Position numbers and translations under genes: made by a program. Shown here piece by piece: positions 6,081-7,104 of a stretch of 7,104 nucleotides of DNA. The stretch lies in assembly GCA_043101835.1 (NCBI GenBank), contig JBICHM010000192.1, positions 1-7,104 on the forward strand, given 5' to 3'. Under the pieces are notes generated by a model. The model was not told the DNA's origin. It ran no database searches and worked only from the letters and a program-made list of their open reading frames with translations. The stretch is from JBICHM01 sp043101835. Its GTDB lineage: Bacteria > Planctomycetota > Phycisphaerae > Phycisphaerales > UBA1924. Positions within the stretch are counted from its first letter, which is position 1, and the number at the start of each line of letters is the position of its first letter.

Positions 6081-6713
6081 GAAGATCTCGTCCATCGTGC
6101 CGAAGCCGCCGGGCAGACAGACGAAGGCGTACGAGTACTTCACGAGCATGACCTTGCGCACGAAGAAGTAGTTGAAGTTAATGACGCGGTCGAGGTAGGG
6201 GTTGGGCGCCTGCTCCATGGGGAGCACGATGTTGCAGCCGATGCTGCGCCCGCCGGCCTCGCGCGCGCCGCGATTGGCGCCCTCCATGACGCCCGGTCCG
6301 CCGCCGGTCATGACGGTGAAGCCGCGGTTGGCGAGCGAGGCGCCGACGGCGCGCGACATCTCGTAGTAGCGATGCCCCTCCTGGAAGCGGGCGCTGCCGA
6401 AGACGGTGACGCAGGGGCCGACGAAGTGCAGGCTCCGGAAGCCGCGCACGAACTCGGCGCCGATGCGCAGCACGCGCATGGCCTCGGCGAGGCGGGGCTG
6501 GGGGCCGGCGAGGAAGCGCTTGTCGTGCTCGTCGCGCCGGAGCTCCTGCTTGCGCAGGCGTTGCTGCTGGCGCGCCTCGGTCTCGGCTTCGCCCGCTCGC
6601 GCCCCCGAGAGGGTCTCGGGGTGGCGCTTCTCCTGGCGCTGGCGTTCGGCGGCGGCTTCCTCGATGCGCATCGGGTCGCGCTCGGGGCCGCTGGGGGGTC
6701 CGGCGTCGGTCAC
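6078..6713 (-). CDS. LOG-family protein, N-terminal 211 residues up to the TAG
   Basis: This is the product if the TAG is read as a stop. Residues 1-70 are a highly charged, Glu/Arg/Gln-rich segment that may form a coiled coil and is not part of the core fold. The Rossmann-like core begins near residue 80. Family signatures are the phosphate-binding loop GGGPGVMEGANRGA (137-150) and PGGFGTMDE (201-209), the latter carrying the conserved Glu thought to be catalytic. Both motifs survive, but the last helices and strands are missing. As LOG proteins are dimers whose C-terminal helices pack on the core, the truncated form is likely unstable or inactive; that is inference. Translation is probably coupled to hisS. 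Confidence 0.75.
   Translation of the reverse strand: MTDAGPPSGPERDPMRIEEAAAERQRQEKRHPETLSGARAGEAETEARQQQRLRKQELRRDEHDKRFLAGPQPRLAEAMRVLRIGAEFVRGFRSLHFVGPCVTVFGSARFQEGHRYYEMSRAVGASLANRGFTVMTGGGPGVMEGANRGAREAGGRSIGCNIVLPMEQAPNPYLDRVINFNYFFVRKVMLVKYSYAFVCLPGGFGTMDEIF
6710..6713 (-). promoter_or_regulatory. GTGA stop-start overlap coupling hisS to the LOG gene
   Basis: The hisS stop TGA (6712-6710) shares bases with a GTG start (6713-6711) of the LOG frame. Such four-base overlaps are a standard arrangement for translational coupling. It supports GTG at 6713 over the ATG at 6671 as the LOG start. Confidence 0.55.
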
Positions 6714-7104
6714 GGCGCGGTCTCCATCGCGCGGACCTCGCGCGCCAGGTCCGCGAGCGCGACGGTGCGCTGCTCGCCGGTCTCGAGGATCTTCAGCGTC
6801 GCCTCCTGCTCGCTCTCGATGATCGCGCAGCAACGCGCATCGACGCTCGATGCCTCTTTCAGAAGCTTTCCGACATTGCGCGTCGTCTTCGCCGTCGCGC
6901 GCGCGTGCAGCCCCTCGCGGCGCATGTACGCCACGCCCGCGCGGACGAGGCGGTCGAGGCGCTCGTCGCCGGTCACGAGGAACACATCGACGCGCTGCCC
7001 CGTCTTCCTGCGCAGCGCGTTGCCATCCGGCATCTTCCCGCCGTCTTCGAGCACGAGCGAGAGCACGACGTCGCCCATCGCGAAGCCCACCGCCGGCGTC
7101 GGCG
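6710..7104 (-). CDS. hisS: histidyl-tRNA synthetase, C-terminal part (5' end outside window)
   Basis: The last 130 codons of hisS, whose product charges tRNA(His) with histidine in the cytosol. The segment opens with PAVGFAMGDVVLSLVLED, the end of the class II catalytic core around motif 3, in the GFxMGDVVL variant rather than the GFAxGxER form. It is followed by the anticodon-binding domain: DVFLVTGDERLDRLV, then NVGKLLKEASSVDARCCAIIESEQ, then LKILETGEQRTVALADL. The corresponding K.L...A...GA....I.GE.E and TGEQ patterns are those of HisRS. The frame is open to the window edge, so the start is not visible. The stop overlaps the LOG gene start. No damage is seen in the visible portion. Confidence 0.92.
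   Translation of the reverse strand, partial: PTPAVGFAMGDVVLSLVLEDGGKMPDGNALRRKTGQRVDVFLVTGDERLDRLVRAGVAYMRREGLHARATAKTTRNVGKLLKEASSVDARCCAIIESEQEATLKILETGEQRTVALADLAREVRAMETAP

Larger units (their letters stand above)
5814..6713 (-). pseudogene. LOG-family phosphoribohydrolase gene interrupted by an in-frame TAG
   Basis: Read through, the locus encodes 299 codons of a LOG-family protein (TIGR00730 type, related to cytokinin riboside 5'-monophosphate phosphoribohydrolases and bacterial nucleotide nucleosidases). These enzymes cleave the N-glycosidic bond of nucleoside monophosphates in the cytosol. Codon 212 is TAG (6080-6078). The flanking DEIF-stop-TATLIQTGKI matches the family pattern DE(L/I)FE..TLIQTGKI that I recall, so a single base change from the Glu codon GAG explains it. 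The frame stays open for 87 codons after the stop with no other lesion. The start is GTG at 6713, overlapping the hisS stop as GTGA; an ATG at 6671 is the alternative. Recent nonsense mutation, assembly error and readthrough are all possible. Confidence 0.7.

Overview
The window is GC-rich bacterial chromosome. It carries seven protein-coding loci and no RNA genes, phage genes, transposases or CRISPR arrays. I infer a planctomycete, possibly of class Phycisphaerae. The reasons are the very high GC content, a membrane protein with a CPACWYDM...CPECGR zinc ribbon of a type I associate with that group, dispersed palindromes built on GAACGCAGAGGAAGAC, and weak or absent Shine-Dalgarno sites before several genes. 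This assignment rests on recollection, not on a search.

Layout, left to right. Bases 1-2712 hold three plus-strand genes: the 3' end of an alpha/beta hydrolase (1-361), an FAD-dependent amine-oxidase-fold oxidoreductase (379-1596), and a class I, DhnA/FbaB-type fructose-bisphosphate aldolase (1654-2712). The aldolase has its own -10-like box, a perfect 9-bp leader hairpin and a strong ribosome binding site. Bases 2713-2804 form a convergent spacer with a REP-like G/C-rich repeat and a second hairpin. Bases 2805-4205 (minus strand) encode a two-helix membrane protein with a zinc ribbon and a large C-terminal domain I do not recognise. Bases 4206-4449 form a divergent spacer that is mostly one 165-bp imperfect palindrome. 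Bases 4450-5646 (plus strand) encode an exported sialidase-like beta-propeller protein. Bases 5647-5813 hold a second copy of the same palindrome class, so this gene is bracketed by two related palindromes. Bases 5814-6713 (minus strand) are a LOG-family nucleotide phosphoribohydrolase gene broken by an in-frame TAG. Bases 6710-7104 (minus strand) are the 3' end of hisS, which overlaps the LOG gene start by the four bases GTGA.

The genes do not form one pathway. The plus-strand trio may be partly co-transcribed, and hisS-LOG looks translationally coupled. I see no clear new multi-gene system. The signals most worth a second look are the TAG codon that stands where the LOG family normally has Glu, the paired palindromes around the sialidase-like gene, and two start codons that sit exactly 6 nt after -10-like hexamers with no Shine-Dalgarno, which suggests leaderless mRNAs.
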